Shown: piece by piece, positions 1 through 6,178 of the stretch
Layout: every line of letters begins with the position of its first letter
Numbering within the stretch: the first letter of the stretch is position 1
DNA from: an uncultured Oscillospiraceae bacterium
Lineage (GTDB): Bacteria > Bacillota > Clostridia > Oscillospirales > Oscillospiraceae
NCBI GenBank assembly: GCA_944385175.1
Contig: CALWWB010000007.1
Location: 1-40,886, forward strand
DNA length: 40,886 bases
Reading direction: 5' to 3'
Notes under the pieces: model-generated
What the model was told of the DNA's origin: nothing
Database searches by the model: none
What the model saw: the letters and a program-made list of their open reading frames with translations, nothing else
Position numbers and translations under genes: made by a program

Positions 1-18
1 CTTCGCTCCATGCCTCGG

Positions 19-184
19 TTGTACGCCGGAGGCGTACAATTCGACACTTCGCTCCGTGAGAAGTGTTTTCTGCGACGCACATGTCGCCGCAGAAAACGAT
101 CTTAATTATTTTTTCGCTGCGGCGAAAAAAACTCTGCGAGGCTTTTTTGACAGTCTCAGCCGGGCCTGCTGCGCAGGCCCGGCT
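19..184. repeat. Array of five consecutive hairpins (non-coding)
   Basis: No gene is seen in 1-188. Five back-to-back inverted repeats fill it: 19-27/31-39 (9 bp, 3-nt loop), 44-50/60-66 (7 bp), 65-74/88-97 (10 bp), 109-117/122-130 (9 bp with T-run and A-run arms) and 158-169/173-184 (12 bp, 3-nt loop). All listed stems are perfect. The array lies directly downstream of the minus-strand DUF2200 gene, so the nearest hairpin may serve as its 3' end, but none has a clean T-tract on that strand. It resembles the array beside tRNA-Ser at about 4921-5266 in style, though not in any long shared sequence. Confidence 0.75.
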
Positions 185-188
185 GATT

Positions 189-539
189 TCATCGCTTTAT
201 TATTTTTTCCACAGGCTTACCTTTTGCCAGTTCGTCCACCAGCTTGTCCAGGCAGCGTATCTCCCGCATGGGCCGCTCAACTATCTCCTCCACCCGCACT
301 CCGCAGATACTGCCTTTTATGCGTACATAGTCCGGGTTAAGAGCCGGAGCGTCTTTGAAAAACTCCCCATATGTCAGCTCTGAATCAAGTAGCCGGTCTA
401 TATCCCTGGCGCTGTATCCGGTGAGCCAGGTGACGAGCCCATCCACTTCCTCCCGGCTTCTGCCCTTTTTCAGCGCCTTGTTCACCAGCAGCGGGTAGAC
501 CGAGGAAAATTTCATGGCATATACTTTTTCGTTGTCCAT
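189..539 (-). CDS. DUF2200 family protein
   Basis: The 116-residue protein matches the DUF2200 family as I remember it: an N-terminal YAMKFSSVYPLLVNKALKKG-like segment, then a WLTGYS motif near residue 40, an IKGSICGVRVEEI segment in the middle and a conserved RCLDKLVDELAKGK C-terminal helix. The full family length is present. The function of the family is unknown; it is small, soluble and without membrane segments or a signal peptide. It lies 12 bp downstream of the DUF5655 gene, so the two are probably co-transcribed. A GGGGAAGGA ribosome binding site precedes the ATG. Confidence 0.85.
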   Translation of the reverse strand: MDNEKVYAMKFSSVYPLLVNKALKKGRSREEVDGLVTWLTGYSARDIDRLLDSELTYGEFFKDAPALNPDYVRIKGSICGVRVEEIVERPMREIRCLDKLVDELAKGKPVEKIIKR

Positions 540-551
540 GTCCTTCCCCCT

Positions 552-926
552 CTACTTTGTCATGGAAAAGCCGTAGGCCTGGTCCAACCAGTCCATGAGT
601 TGTTCGTCCACGTCCTCCGGCCTTTCCAGCAATACATGGTGGGTCCAGCGCCCCGGGTAGGGCTCCACCGCCTGGACTATCCGAGGGTCTTCCATTTTCC
701 GGCCCAATCCGAAGGAGACAAGAACATACTTTTCCGGCCAGCCCTTCAGCTTCCGCCAGGGCAGGGATACGGCGGCAAAGACATAGCGGTTTCTCAGAGA
801 GAGCTGAGTCTTTGTGACCTTCACTCCCATGTCCGGGTATGCTGCCGTCAGCCTCTCCCGCAGCTTCTCATATACCGGCAGCATCTCCGGCATCTGCTGA
901 AAGAATATCAGTTCCTCATCGCTCAT
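552..926 (-). CDS. DUF5655 domain-containing protein
   Basis: This 124-residue soluble protein carries the features I associate with DUF5655: a VKVTKTQLSLRNRYVFAAV-like strand region, a YVLVSFGLGRKMEDPRIVQ segment and a PYPGRWTHHVLLERPEDVD motif followed by a C-terminal helix. The domain is described only as a presumed transport or phosphorylase-associated domain and no reaction can be named. It is the first gene of a two-gene unit with the DUF2200 protein. No clear promoter was found in the 105 bp between it and the upstream small membrane gene, so read-through from the 1330-1359 promoter is possible. Confidence 0.75.
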   Translation of the reverse strand: MSDEELIFFQQMPEMLPVYEKLRERLTAAYPDMGVKVTKTQLSLRNRYVFAAVSLPWRKLKGWPEKYVLVSFGLGRKMEDPRIVQAVEPYPGRWTHHVLLERPEDVDEQLMDWLDQAYGFSMTK

Positions 927-1031
927 GCTTTTACCCCTCCCGGCCCATGGGCTATGGTTTCTCTCTTACTTGGTAATAGCCTTGAAAGCAGCTGCCTGGG
1001 CCTTTATACCCCGCTCAGCCGCAAAATATTT

Positions 1032-1262
1032 TTACCCTTCCCGGCTCGCTCCGAAAATTATTCTGAAAAATTTTGTCATCAAAGGCACATAGGTAAGGGC
1101 AAAAACCGCTCCCACTATTGGCAGGGCCAGCTTTCTCTTTTCCTTGGGGATACAAAGCCCCATTATCACGCCTATGGACATGAGGCAGAATTTTATGAGT
1201 GCCAGATCTCTCCAATCGCTTTGATGAATGTACTCGTCTGCATATCCGAAAAGTTTTTTCAC
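1032..1262 (-). CDS. Small two-helix membrane protein (often labelled phosphate ABC permease)
   Basis: The 76-residue protein begins with an amphipathic segment (KLFGYADEYIHQSDWRD) followed by two hydrophobic helices, about residues 22-38 and 45-62, separated by the charged PKEKRK turn. Relatives in Clostridia are annotated as permease of phosphate ABC transporter, but a protein this small has no such domain and I consider the name unsupported. The start is GTG, chosen because an AGGGAGG site lies about 8 nt upstream and no ATG follows. A TTGACA/TAAGAT promoter lies upstream. Function unknown. Confidence 0.7.
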   Translation of the reverse strand: MKKLFGYADEYIHQSDWRDLALIKFCLMSIGVIMGLCIPKEKRKLALPIVGAVFALTYVPLMTKFFRIIFGASREG

Positions 1263-1329
1263 AGGCTTAACCTCCCTTTTTATTTTTTATGAGCTTGCAG
1301 CACCAAAAAGGGCTGTCTTCTATGTAAAT

Positions 1330-1359
1330 ATCTTAACATGTCCTCTCGGGGCTTGTCAA
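1330..1359 (-). promoter_or_regulatory. Sigma-A-type promoter for the small membrane gene
   Basis: On the minus strand TTGACA (1354-1359) and TAAGAT (1330-1335) are separated by 18 bp and lie about 70 bp upstream of the GTG start at 1262. Confidence 0.6.
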
Positions 1360-1396
1360 TGTGGGTAACGCCCGACCGGAAGCATACAGGCAGAGT

Positions 1397-2209
1397 TCAA
1401 CCAATAAACTCATATATCGCCTGGGCTACGCCGTGGTTTGAGTTATCGGCGCTTATGTAGCAGGCCAGCTTCTTAAGCTCTTCATCCGCATTGCCCATAG
1501 CCACGGGAATTCCCGCTTTCACCAGCATCTCACGGTCATTGTCGCTGTCTCCCACAGCCATTATCTCCCCAAGGTTCAGGTCCAAGCCGGCCCCCAAAGC
1601 CTCCAGAGCATTGCCCTTTCCCGCATCTGCCCATATGATCTCTAAAAACACCGGTGTTGGCCGTGCCGCTTTCATTTCCGGAAAAGCCTTCAGCACCTCT
1701 ATCACCCTGTCACACTGCTCCACATTTTCGCATCTCACGGCCAGTTCCTCCAGCTCCCCGGCCTCCCGGATCAGCCCCTCCATGTCCTCGGCTATTCTGC
1801 GTGTCTCCCTAAAATATTTTAAAAACGAGCTGCTCCCATACAGGCGTTCCCCGTTTTCATAGGACTTGCGGGAGACGAAGCCCTGGCCTTCCACAAAAAT
1901 TTCCCCAACACTGTACAGGCCATTCAGCGCCTCAAGGAGCTTCAGGCAGAGCCCGGCAGGAAAGCGGCGGCTCATCACAAGCTGCTCCCCATGCCAGGTA
2001 GAAGCACCGTTGGAGCTGATGAAATACCTTATGCAGTCCATCTCCCGGAGCTCCCGGGGTATGCCCAGGTATGGCCTGCCAGTGACCGGGACTATATGCA
2101 CACCTCTTGCGGCAGCATATTCCAGCGCCTCCCTGACTGGCTCCGTAAGTCTTTTCCTCGGGTCCAGCAAAGTCCCGTCAATATCCAGACCTATCATTTT
2201 AACTGCCAT
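1397..2209 (-). CDS. Cof-type HAD-IIB family sugar phosphatase
   Basis: A 270-residue haloacid dehalogenase phosphatase. Motif I is D9-I-D11-G-T near the N-terminus with the nucleophile D9, motif II is the VTGRP stretch at 42-46, motif III is K198, and motif IV is GDSDND at 220-225, which supplies the magnesium ligands. The large insert between motifs II and III is the C2B-type cap of the Cof family, which dephosphorylates small phosphorylated metabolites, commonly sugar phosphates or FMN-like compounds; the substrate cannot be told. An in-frame GTG 12 nt upstream is possible, but GGGAG sits 5 nt before the ATG at 2209, which decides the start. It is transcribed divergently from padR. Confidence 0.85.
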   Translation of the reverse strand: MAVKMIGLDIDGTLLDPRKRLTEPVREALEYAAARGVHIVPVTGRPYLGIPRELREMDCIRYFISSNGASTWHGEQLVMSRRFPAGLCLKLLEALNGLYSVGEIFVEGQGFVSRKSYENGERLYGSSSFLKYFRETRRIAEDMEGLIREAGELEELAVRCENVEQCDRVIEVLKAFPEMKAARPTPVFLEIIWADAGKGNALEALGAGLDLNLGEIMAVGDSDNDREMLVKAGIPVAMGNADEELKKLACYISADNSNHGVAQAIYEFIG

Positions 2210-2358
2210 ATTAGCTCCCACAAATGCCGCCCAGGGTCCGCACTACACGGCCCGGCAGCATTTCCCTTTTTCCTATACCATAAGGCATAGCCACGAAAAA
2301 ATCAAGCCGCAAAAATTTCCGGAATTCAGAGACACTTTAAAAAAAACTTTAACGACTA

Positions 2359-2386
2359 TTGACAAATCTTAACTATTGAATATAAT
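2359..2386 (+). promoter_or_regulatory. Sigma-A promoter of padR
   Basis: TTGACA (2359-2364) and TATAAT (2381-2386) match consensus perfectly with a 16-bp spacer. The start codon of padR is 45 bp downstream of the -10 box, behind an AAAGGA site at 2417-2422. Confidence 0.85.
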
Positions 2387-2391
2387 CTACT

Positions 2392-2406
2392 AGTGTACGA
2401 TATACT
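2392..2406. promoter_or_regulatory. Candidate operator for PadR
   Basis: An imperfect inverted repeat, AGTGTA-CGA-TATACT, lies a few bases downstream of the -10 box and spans the expected transcription start. Five of six arm positions pair. PadR proteins are usually autorepressors binding AT-rich palindromes overlapping their own promoter, so this is the natural candidate; it is inference. Confidence 0.4.
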
Positions 2407-2430
2407 TAGTCCAATGAAAGGAAAATATCT

Positions 2431-2751
2431 ATGGGCATACAGTATAAAAAGGGTGTGCTGGAGCTCTGCGTCATGGCCCTGCTGCGAAGACGGGACTGCT
2501 ATGGCTACGAAATCTCGGAGACCCTGTCTAAAAAGATAGACATTGCCGATGGCACGGTCTATCCCATTCTGCGCAAATTGAAGGCTGACGGCCTGCTGAG
2601 CACCTATCTTCAGGAGGAGAGTGGCGGCCCTCCCCGCAAATATTATTCCCTGACCCAGCTGGGCAGGGAGACTTATGAGTCGGACCGGGCCCAATATCTT
2701 TTGTTTGCCGCTTCGGTAAAAAAACTGTTGGAGGATGACACAGATGAATAG
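2431..2751 (+). CDS. PadR family transcriptional regulator
   Basis: A 106-residue PadR-like winged-helix protein of subfamily 1 length. It starts with a KGVLELCVMALLRRRDCYGYEI helix pair, continues with the recognition helix region (DGTVYPILRKLKADGLLS, about residues 46-63) and a wing containing GGPPRKYYSLTQLGR, and ends in a short dimerisation helix. PadR repressors respond to small molecules or, in the PadR-HAAS arrangement, act with a HAAS-domain membrane partner. The downstream HAAS gene overlaps its 3' end, so the two are translationally coupled. A consensus promoter lies upstream. Expected role: autorepressor of this small operon. Confidence 0.92.
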   Translation: MGIQYKKGVLELCVMALLRRRDCYGYEISETLSKKIDIADGTVYPILRKLKADGLLSTYLQEESGGPPRKYYSLTQLGRETYESDRAQYLLFAASVKKLLEDDTDE

Positions 2752-2986
2752 ATCGGAATTTCTGGAAAAGCTCTCGGCCCAGTTGAGGCACAGGAACATA
2801 GCCGATGCCGAGGACATCATGGAAGAATACCGGCAGCACTTTGCCTTCAAGCTGGCCGAAGGCCATACTGAGGAGGAGATCGCCGCAAAGCTGGGAGACC
2901 CGAAAGCTGTTGCTGCCCAATATGAGACCGTTCCTCTGGAGAGCAAGAGCAGAAACATAGTCCAGTTCTCAATGGCGAAAGGATAA
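2744..2986 (+). CDS. Short HAAS (DUF1700) domain protein
   Basis: An 80-residue protein consisting almost only of a HAAS domain: helix RSEFLEKLSAQLRHR, then an acidic DAEDIMEEYRQHF helix and the EGHTEEEIAAKLGDPKAVA turn typical of DUF1700. Family members usually continue with a few hundred residues including membrane helices or DUF4097; here the stop comes after about 18 further residues, so this is a truncated or minimal form. The ATG at 2744 is preferred over the one at 2735 because the GGAGG site directly abuts the latter but is 9 nt from the former. It overlaps padR by 8 nt. Confidence 0.75.
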   Translation: MNRSEFLEKLSAQLRHRNIADAEDIMEEYRQHFAFKLAEGHTEEEIAAKLGDPKAVAAQYETVPLESKSRNIVQFSMAKG

Positions 2987-3090
2987 GCGGTTTGTTTTAC
3001 GGAAAAGGAAAGCTCAATTTGCAGCCGCTTCTTCATACTTATTAGATAACAGGCTCCAACTCAAGGCGCTCTTTTTTTAAGTTCGTCCCT

Positions 3091-3759
3091 TTATGTACTG
3101 TCGGCCTGTGATAAGGCTCGCAGCTGCTTTGAGCCTCTCACCAACATGTGAACCGTAATGGCTATTACCAAAGCATAAATTGCCGTACTGGATACCGCAG
3201 AGAGGAGAAACATTTCTCTGTTCCCTACGCCACTTTGGTTTACCATTATCAGAGTGTTCTGGAGTGTCAGGATCGAAACCAGGGCATCTATAAAATTCAC
3301 CGTCCTCAGCTCCGCAGCAAGGATATTGCCGCCGGCTTTCTTCTGTCTACAGAAATGTACAGAAGCCATCGTGATCTTGTAGGCAGTATAGGCAGCCATG
3401 GCGATTGCAGGTATAAGCCCAATATTTACAGGCGCAGCCATAACCACCATCAAGGCAATCGGCAGCATGAGTGCTACGTTCAAGGCCAGCAGCAGTACGG
3501 AGCTGACAATAAAGGTTCTGTGTCGGTAAAGGTTCTGCTGATATTCCGTTCTTGACTTGTTATCCTTTTCTGTCTGCACTATGCTGCCGCGAATCGCCAT
3601 CAGCAAAAGGTAAAATACACAGACGCTTTTGTGCCAAACGGAGGGGAGACCCAGGCCCAGGTAGCCATGGTACAGCGCAAACAAACCCGTGACTCCAAAG
3701 GAAAGGGCTGCCCCCGTCATATGCTTGAAAAAATCATCGCCCTTACACAGGCCGGACAT
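3091..3759 (-). CDS. Multi-pass membrane protein of unknown function
   Basis: From the preferred start the protein has 222 residues, with about six hydrophobic segments: one near ALSFGVTGLFALYHGYLGL, one at VCVFYLLLMAIRG, a strongly hydrophobic pair in the middle (VSSVLLLALNVALMLPIALMV and LIPAIAMAAYTAYKI) and two near the C-terminus. A charged loop (QTEKDNKSRTEYQQNLYRH) separates the N- and C-terminal halves. No catalytic motif or named family was recognised. GGAGG precedes the ATG at 3759 by about 10 nt; an ATG at 3795 overlapping the tetR stop is the alternative. Its position after tetR in the same operon suggests that the regulator controls it. Confidence 0.7.
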   Translation of the reverse strand: MSGLCKGDDFFKHMTGAALSFGVTGLFALYHGYLGLGLPSVWHKSVCVFYLLLMAIRGSIVQTEKDNKSRTEYQQNLYRHRTFIVSSVLLLALNVALMLPIALMVVMAAPVNIGLIPAIAMAAYTAYKITMASVHFCRQKKAGGNILAAELRTVNFIDALVSILTLQNTLIMVNQSGVGNREMFLLSAVSSTAIYALVIAITVHMLVRGSKQLRALSQADST

Positions 3760-3784
3760 ATAAGCCTTCCCTCCGGGCCTGTTT

Positions 3785-4384
3785 TTATTCCTCATATTTT
3801 TTCCCGTCAGGGCGCACGCACTTCTCAATGATGTCCGCTATCATTTCCACCTCGTCAGCACAATCCCGTCCCAGCCACTCCTTGATTACTGCCATGATCC
3901 CTTCCACATAATATGCTATATAATACCGGCGTTGTTCGCTGGGGATCTCAAACCTCTCAAGTACCGGGGCAAATATATATTTTTTCAGGTCTCTGTATTT
4001 CAAATGGGCTTTCATATCTCTGGGATTTCTGAATGAAGCCCGGTAAATTTTCTTGTTGTCCTTTATAAACCCCAGATACGGCAGCAGATATTCCCTTCTG
4101 ATAAAGACCATTTCCTCCCTGTTGCGGCTGCTTATCTTGCCCAGAACCTCATCCTTGTTTTGAGGGAAGTAGGATATAAAACGATTGTTTATCATCTCCG
4201 CCGTCTCGTCCACCAAATCGCTGACGGACTCATAGTGCAGGTAAAAGGTGGACCTGTTTACTCCGGCTTTTTCACAGATTTCCTTTACGGTGATATACTC
4301 CAGGTCCTTCTTTTCCAGCAGCTCAATAAGCGCCTCGTCCATGCGCCGGGCGGTATTGAAATATTTGCTCTCTGATTTGTTCAT
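3785..4384 (-). CDS. TetR family transcriptional regulator
   Basis: A 199-residue TetR-type repressor. The N-terminal helix-turn-helix is clear: RRMDEALIELLEKKDLEYITVKEICEKAG leads into VNRSTFYLHYESVSDLVDE, with the NRSTFY recognition helix around residues 44-52. The remaining 140 residues are the all-helical ligand/dimer domain, which shows no family-specific signature I can name. It is the middle gene of a three-gene operon, 20 bp behind a small membrane protein and followed by a multi-pass membrane protein. Such operons usually encode an efflux or envelope function under ligand-relieved repression, but the target here is unknown. Confidence 0.88.
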   Translation of the reverse strand: MNKSESKYFNTARRMDEALIELLEKKDLEYITVKEICEKAGVNRSTFYLHYESVSDLVDETAEMINNRFISYFPQNKDEVLGKISSRNREEMVFIRREYLLPYLGFIKDNKKIYRASFRNPRDMKAHLKYRDLKKYIFAPVLERFEIPSEQRRYYIAYYVEGIMAVIKEWLGRDCADEVEMIADIIEKCVRPDGKKYEE

Positions 4385-4404
4385 GTGCCGCCCTCCCCTA
4401 CTGC

Positions 4405-4764
4405 TTATTCGGCCTCTTCACTTATCTCTCTTGCCAGCTGCATGATCTCAAAGGCATATTTCTCCTTTCCGGAGGCAAGCAGCCTTTTGTATATCGGGTA
4501 GTTCAAGCCGACCCCGACAATGCCCAGAGCTCCCACAACTATTCCCGCTGCCATAACAAAGGCCCCGCCGTTGCCGATGATTCCCATAGACAGGCACATC
4601 CCAAAGCCCAGCACAAGGGTCATTATTATTCCAAAGCTGTAGGCAAATATATTTGCCGGGCTTTTTGCCTTTCTGTCCAGCTTCCTCAGAGCCAGGACCT
4701 TGGAAGTGTCCTTCGGCGCATATTCATTGGCTATAGCCTCTGCATAAATTTTATCCGTGTTCAT
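4405..4764 (-). CDS. Small membrane protein (relatives mislabelled dihydropteridine reductase)
   Basis: A 119-residue protein with a cytoplasmic-looking charged N-terminus (DKIYAEAIANEYAPKDTSKV), two hydrophobic helices around residues 38-60 and 66-90, and a charged C-terminal helix (GKEKYAFEIMQLAREISEE). Close relatives in Clostridia carry the name dihydropteridine reductase, but no nucleotide- or pterin-binding motif is visible and the two-helix architecture does not fit a reductase. It heads the operon with tetR. An AGGGGAA ribosome binding site precedes the ATG. No convincing -35/-10 pair was found upstream. Confidence 0.7.
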   Translation of the reverse strand: MNTDKIYAEAIANEYAPKDTSKVLALRKLDRKAKSPANIFAYSFGIIMTLVLGFGMCLSMGIIGNGGAFVMAAGIVVGALGIVGVGLNYPIYKRLLASGKEKYAFEIMQLAREISEEAE

Positions 4765-4920
4765 ATTCGATTCCCCTATATCTGTATTTCAGCCTCAGCT
4801 GATAATACCATAATAGGGGAATTTATTTAAAAATGGAACAACATTTTTCCCTTTTTATGACGTATTAAAACGCTCTTATTCAAGCTGCCGGTAAAAGAAG
4901 CCCTTTAAAATTCGGCTGCA

Positions 4921-5266
4921 GCGCCTAAAAGGCGAAACAAGGGAGCAAAGCGGATTCTGCTCCGGCCAAAGTCCCCTGATTAGCAAACCCGCACCCCAGC
5001 GAAGCGGTTGCGGGTTTGAAAGGAGGAGCAGCGGAATGAGCGCACTCTGACTTTTTTGCCGCAGGCGTAAAAAGTCGGAGCAAGCGATATGTAGCTTGCT
5101 CCGACGCCATGGCGGAGATGGAGGGATTCGACCTGCCCTGCGGGGCAGGCCGCCTCGGGTTGAAACCTGCCCCCGGCAGGTTTCCAAGCGCCCTCGGGTT
5201 CGAATCACTTGATACTTCATGCATAAGCACAAGGGACCGCCCTACGGGCGGCCCCTTGTGCTTATG
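4921..5266. repeat. Hairpin array downstream of tRNA-Ser (non-coding)
   Basis: The stretch 4765-5264 has no gene. It contains at least seven inverted repeats: 4942-4947/4958-4963, 4984-4993/5009-5018 (10 bp), a T-run/A-run hairpin 5049-5076, 5074-5085/5094-5105 (12 bp, perfect), 5132-5138/5143-5149, 5162-5171/5175-5184 (10 bp, perfect) and 5222-5235/5253-5266 (14 bp, extended by 5237-5242/5246-5251). The last stem begins within the CCA of tRNA-Ser and may end its transcript. Open reading frames here are short and have no recognisable product. Confidence 0.75.
5109..5131 (-). repeat. 23-nt duplicate of the tRNA-Ser 3' end
   Basis: The 23 bases at 5109-5131 are identical to 5264-5286, the CCA end, acceptor strand and part of the T arm of tRNA-Ser. 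The copies lie 155 bp apart in the same orientation, flanking hairpins. Such a short tRNA-tail copy resembles an attachment-site scar, but no integrase is nearby. Confidence 0.85.
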
Positions 5267-5355
5267 GCGGAGATGGAGGGATTCGAACCCCCGGACGGTG
5301 TTACCCGTCAACTGATTTCGAGTCAGCCTCGTTACGACCACTTCGATACATCTCC
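5265..5355 (-). tRNA. tRNA-Ser (anticodon CGA)
   Basis: Read on the minus strand, the acceptor strand GGAGATG (5349-5355) pairs with CATCTCC (5269-5275), followed by a G discriminator and an encoded CCA (5265-5267). The anticodon arm CTGACT-CGA-AATCAG gives anticodon CGA, which reads UCG. A long variable arm (TTGACGGGTAACACCGTC) is typical of type II tRNA-Ser, and the T loop GGTTCGAATCC is intact. The 91-nt length including CCA is normal. Confidence 0.95.
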
Positions 5356-5369
5356 ATATTTGCCCTGTC

Positions 5370-5398
5370 ATTATACATAAAAGCCGGGGAAAAATCAA
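5370..5398 (-). promoter_or_regulatory. Promoter of tRNA-Ser
   Basis: On the minus strand TTGATT (5393-5398) and TATAAT (5370-5375) are 17 bp apart, with the -10 box 14 bp upstream of the mature tRNA 5' end. Confidence 0.8.
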
Positions 5399-5453
5399 GA
5401 TAGATAAGCTTGAGAATTCATATATAATTCGTAATTAAATTTATATAAAACTC

Positions 5454-5482
5454 TTGACAAATTATTTGTGTGATGATATAGT
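5454..5482 (+). promoter_or_regulatory. Extended -10 promoter of the RHH-clpB operon
   Basis: TTGACA (5454-5459) and TATAGT (5477-5482) are separated by 17 bp, and the -10 box is preceded by TGA, giving an extended -10 element. I see neither a CIRCE inverted repeat nor a CtsR heptad repeat around it, which are the usual heat-shock operators for clpB in Firmicutes. Confidence 0.85.
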
Positions 5483-5513
5483 ATCCACAGTAAAAAAACT
5501 AGGATGGTGAGTT

Positions 5514-6161
5514 ATGAAAAAGACATTATACAGCCTGGTGCTAAATGACGAAGTAGTGCGGGAAGTGGACGCCCTGGCTCACAGGATGGGCACCAACCGC
5601 TCCAATCTTATAAATCAGATTCTGGCGGAATATGTGAATTACACCACCCCCGAGCAGAGGATAAATCAGGTCCTCTCCACTATTGAGGAGCTGATGGCCC
5701 CCTCCCGGGATCTGGTGCCCTTCTTCTCCCCCAATTCCTATACCATGTCCCTGAAGAGTTCCCTGGAGTACAAATACCGGCCCACGGTGAAATACGAGGT
5801 GGAACTGTACCGGGGCGCAGGGGACAGCATTGGGGAGCTGACGGTGCTATTCCGCACCCAGTCCATGGCCCTTATCCAGAGCATGACGGAGTTCTTCCGC
5901 CTTTGGAAGCAGGTGGAGGACGCCCATCTAAGGCCCCTCACCGGCCAGAGCACAGACTATGCCCTGTACGAGGGCAAGTTTCTCCGCAGCATTGCAGCCC
6001 CCAATAAGGACTGCACTACCCAGGAGCTGGCTACAGCCCTGTCCAATTACATCACTCTATTTGACAAACTACTCAAAGGCTATCTGGCCGACAGATACAG
6101 TCCCCACGATATAGAAGGGGCCTACTGTTCCTATCTCAATAACGCCTCTATATACATCTGA
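5514..6161 (+). CDS. Ribbon-helix-helix (CopG-type) DNA-binding protein upstream of clpB
   Basis: A 215-residue protein with an N-terminal ribbon-helix-helix fold: strand KTLYSLVLNDEVVREVDALAH, then GTNRSNLINQILAEYVNY, the second helix with the conserved NRSN turn. Residues 50-215 form a larger domain (SLEYKYRPTVKYEVELYRG, then two long helices) that I do not recognise. It lies 17 bp upstream of clpB and shares its promoter. That placement suggests a regulator of the chaperone operon, taking the role played by CtsR or HrcA elsewhere, with the C-terminal domain as the likely sensor. This role is inference. Confidence 0.75.
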   Translation: MKKTLYSLVLNDEVVREVDALAHRMGTNRSNLINQILAEYVNYTTPEQRINQVLSTIEELMAPSRDLVPFFSPNSYTMSLKSSLEYKYRPTVKYEVELYRGAGDSIGELTVLFRTQSMALIQSMTEFFRLWKQVEDAHLRPLTGQSTDYALYEGKFLRSIAAPNKDCTTQELATALSNYITLFDKLLKGYLADRYSPHDIEGAYCSYLNNASIYI

Positions 6162-6178
6162 GGCGGGAAAGGACAACT

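Noticed and set aside
19..184. A CRISPR array at the window start
   Set aside because: The hairpins differ in sequence from each other, so there is no repeat-spacer pattern.
5109..5286. A second tRNA gene at the 23-nt copy
   Set aside because: Only the 3' end is present; there is no D arm, anticodon arm or 5' acceptor strand.
4925..5398. Open frames across the hairpin array and tRNA-Ser
   Set aside because: They pass through the tRNA gene and palindromes, have no homology I recognise and overlap each other.
5400..5513. A CIRCE or CtsR operator upstream of the RHH-clpB operon
   Set aside because: Neither the TTAGCACTC inverted repeat nor the GGTCAAA heptad repeats are present.
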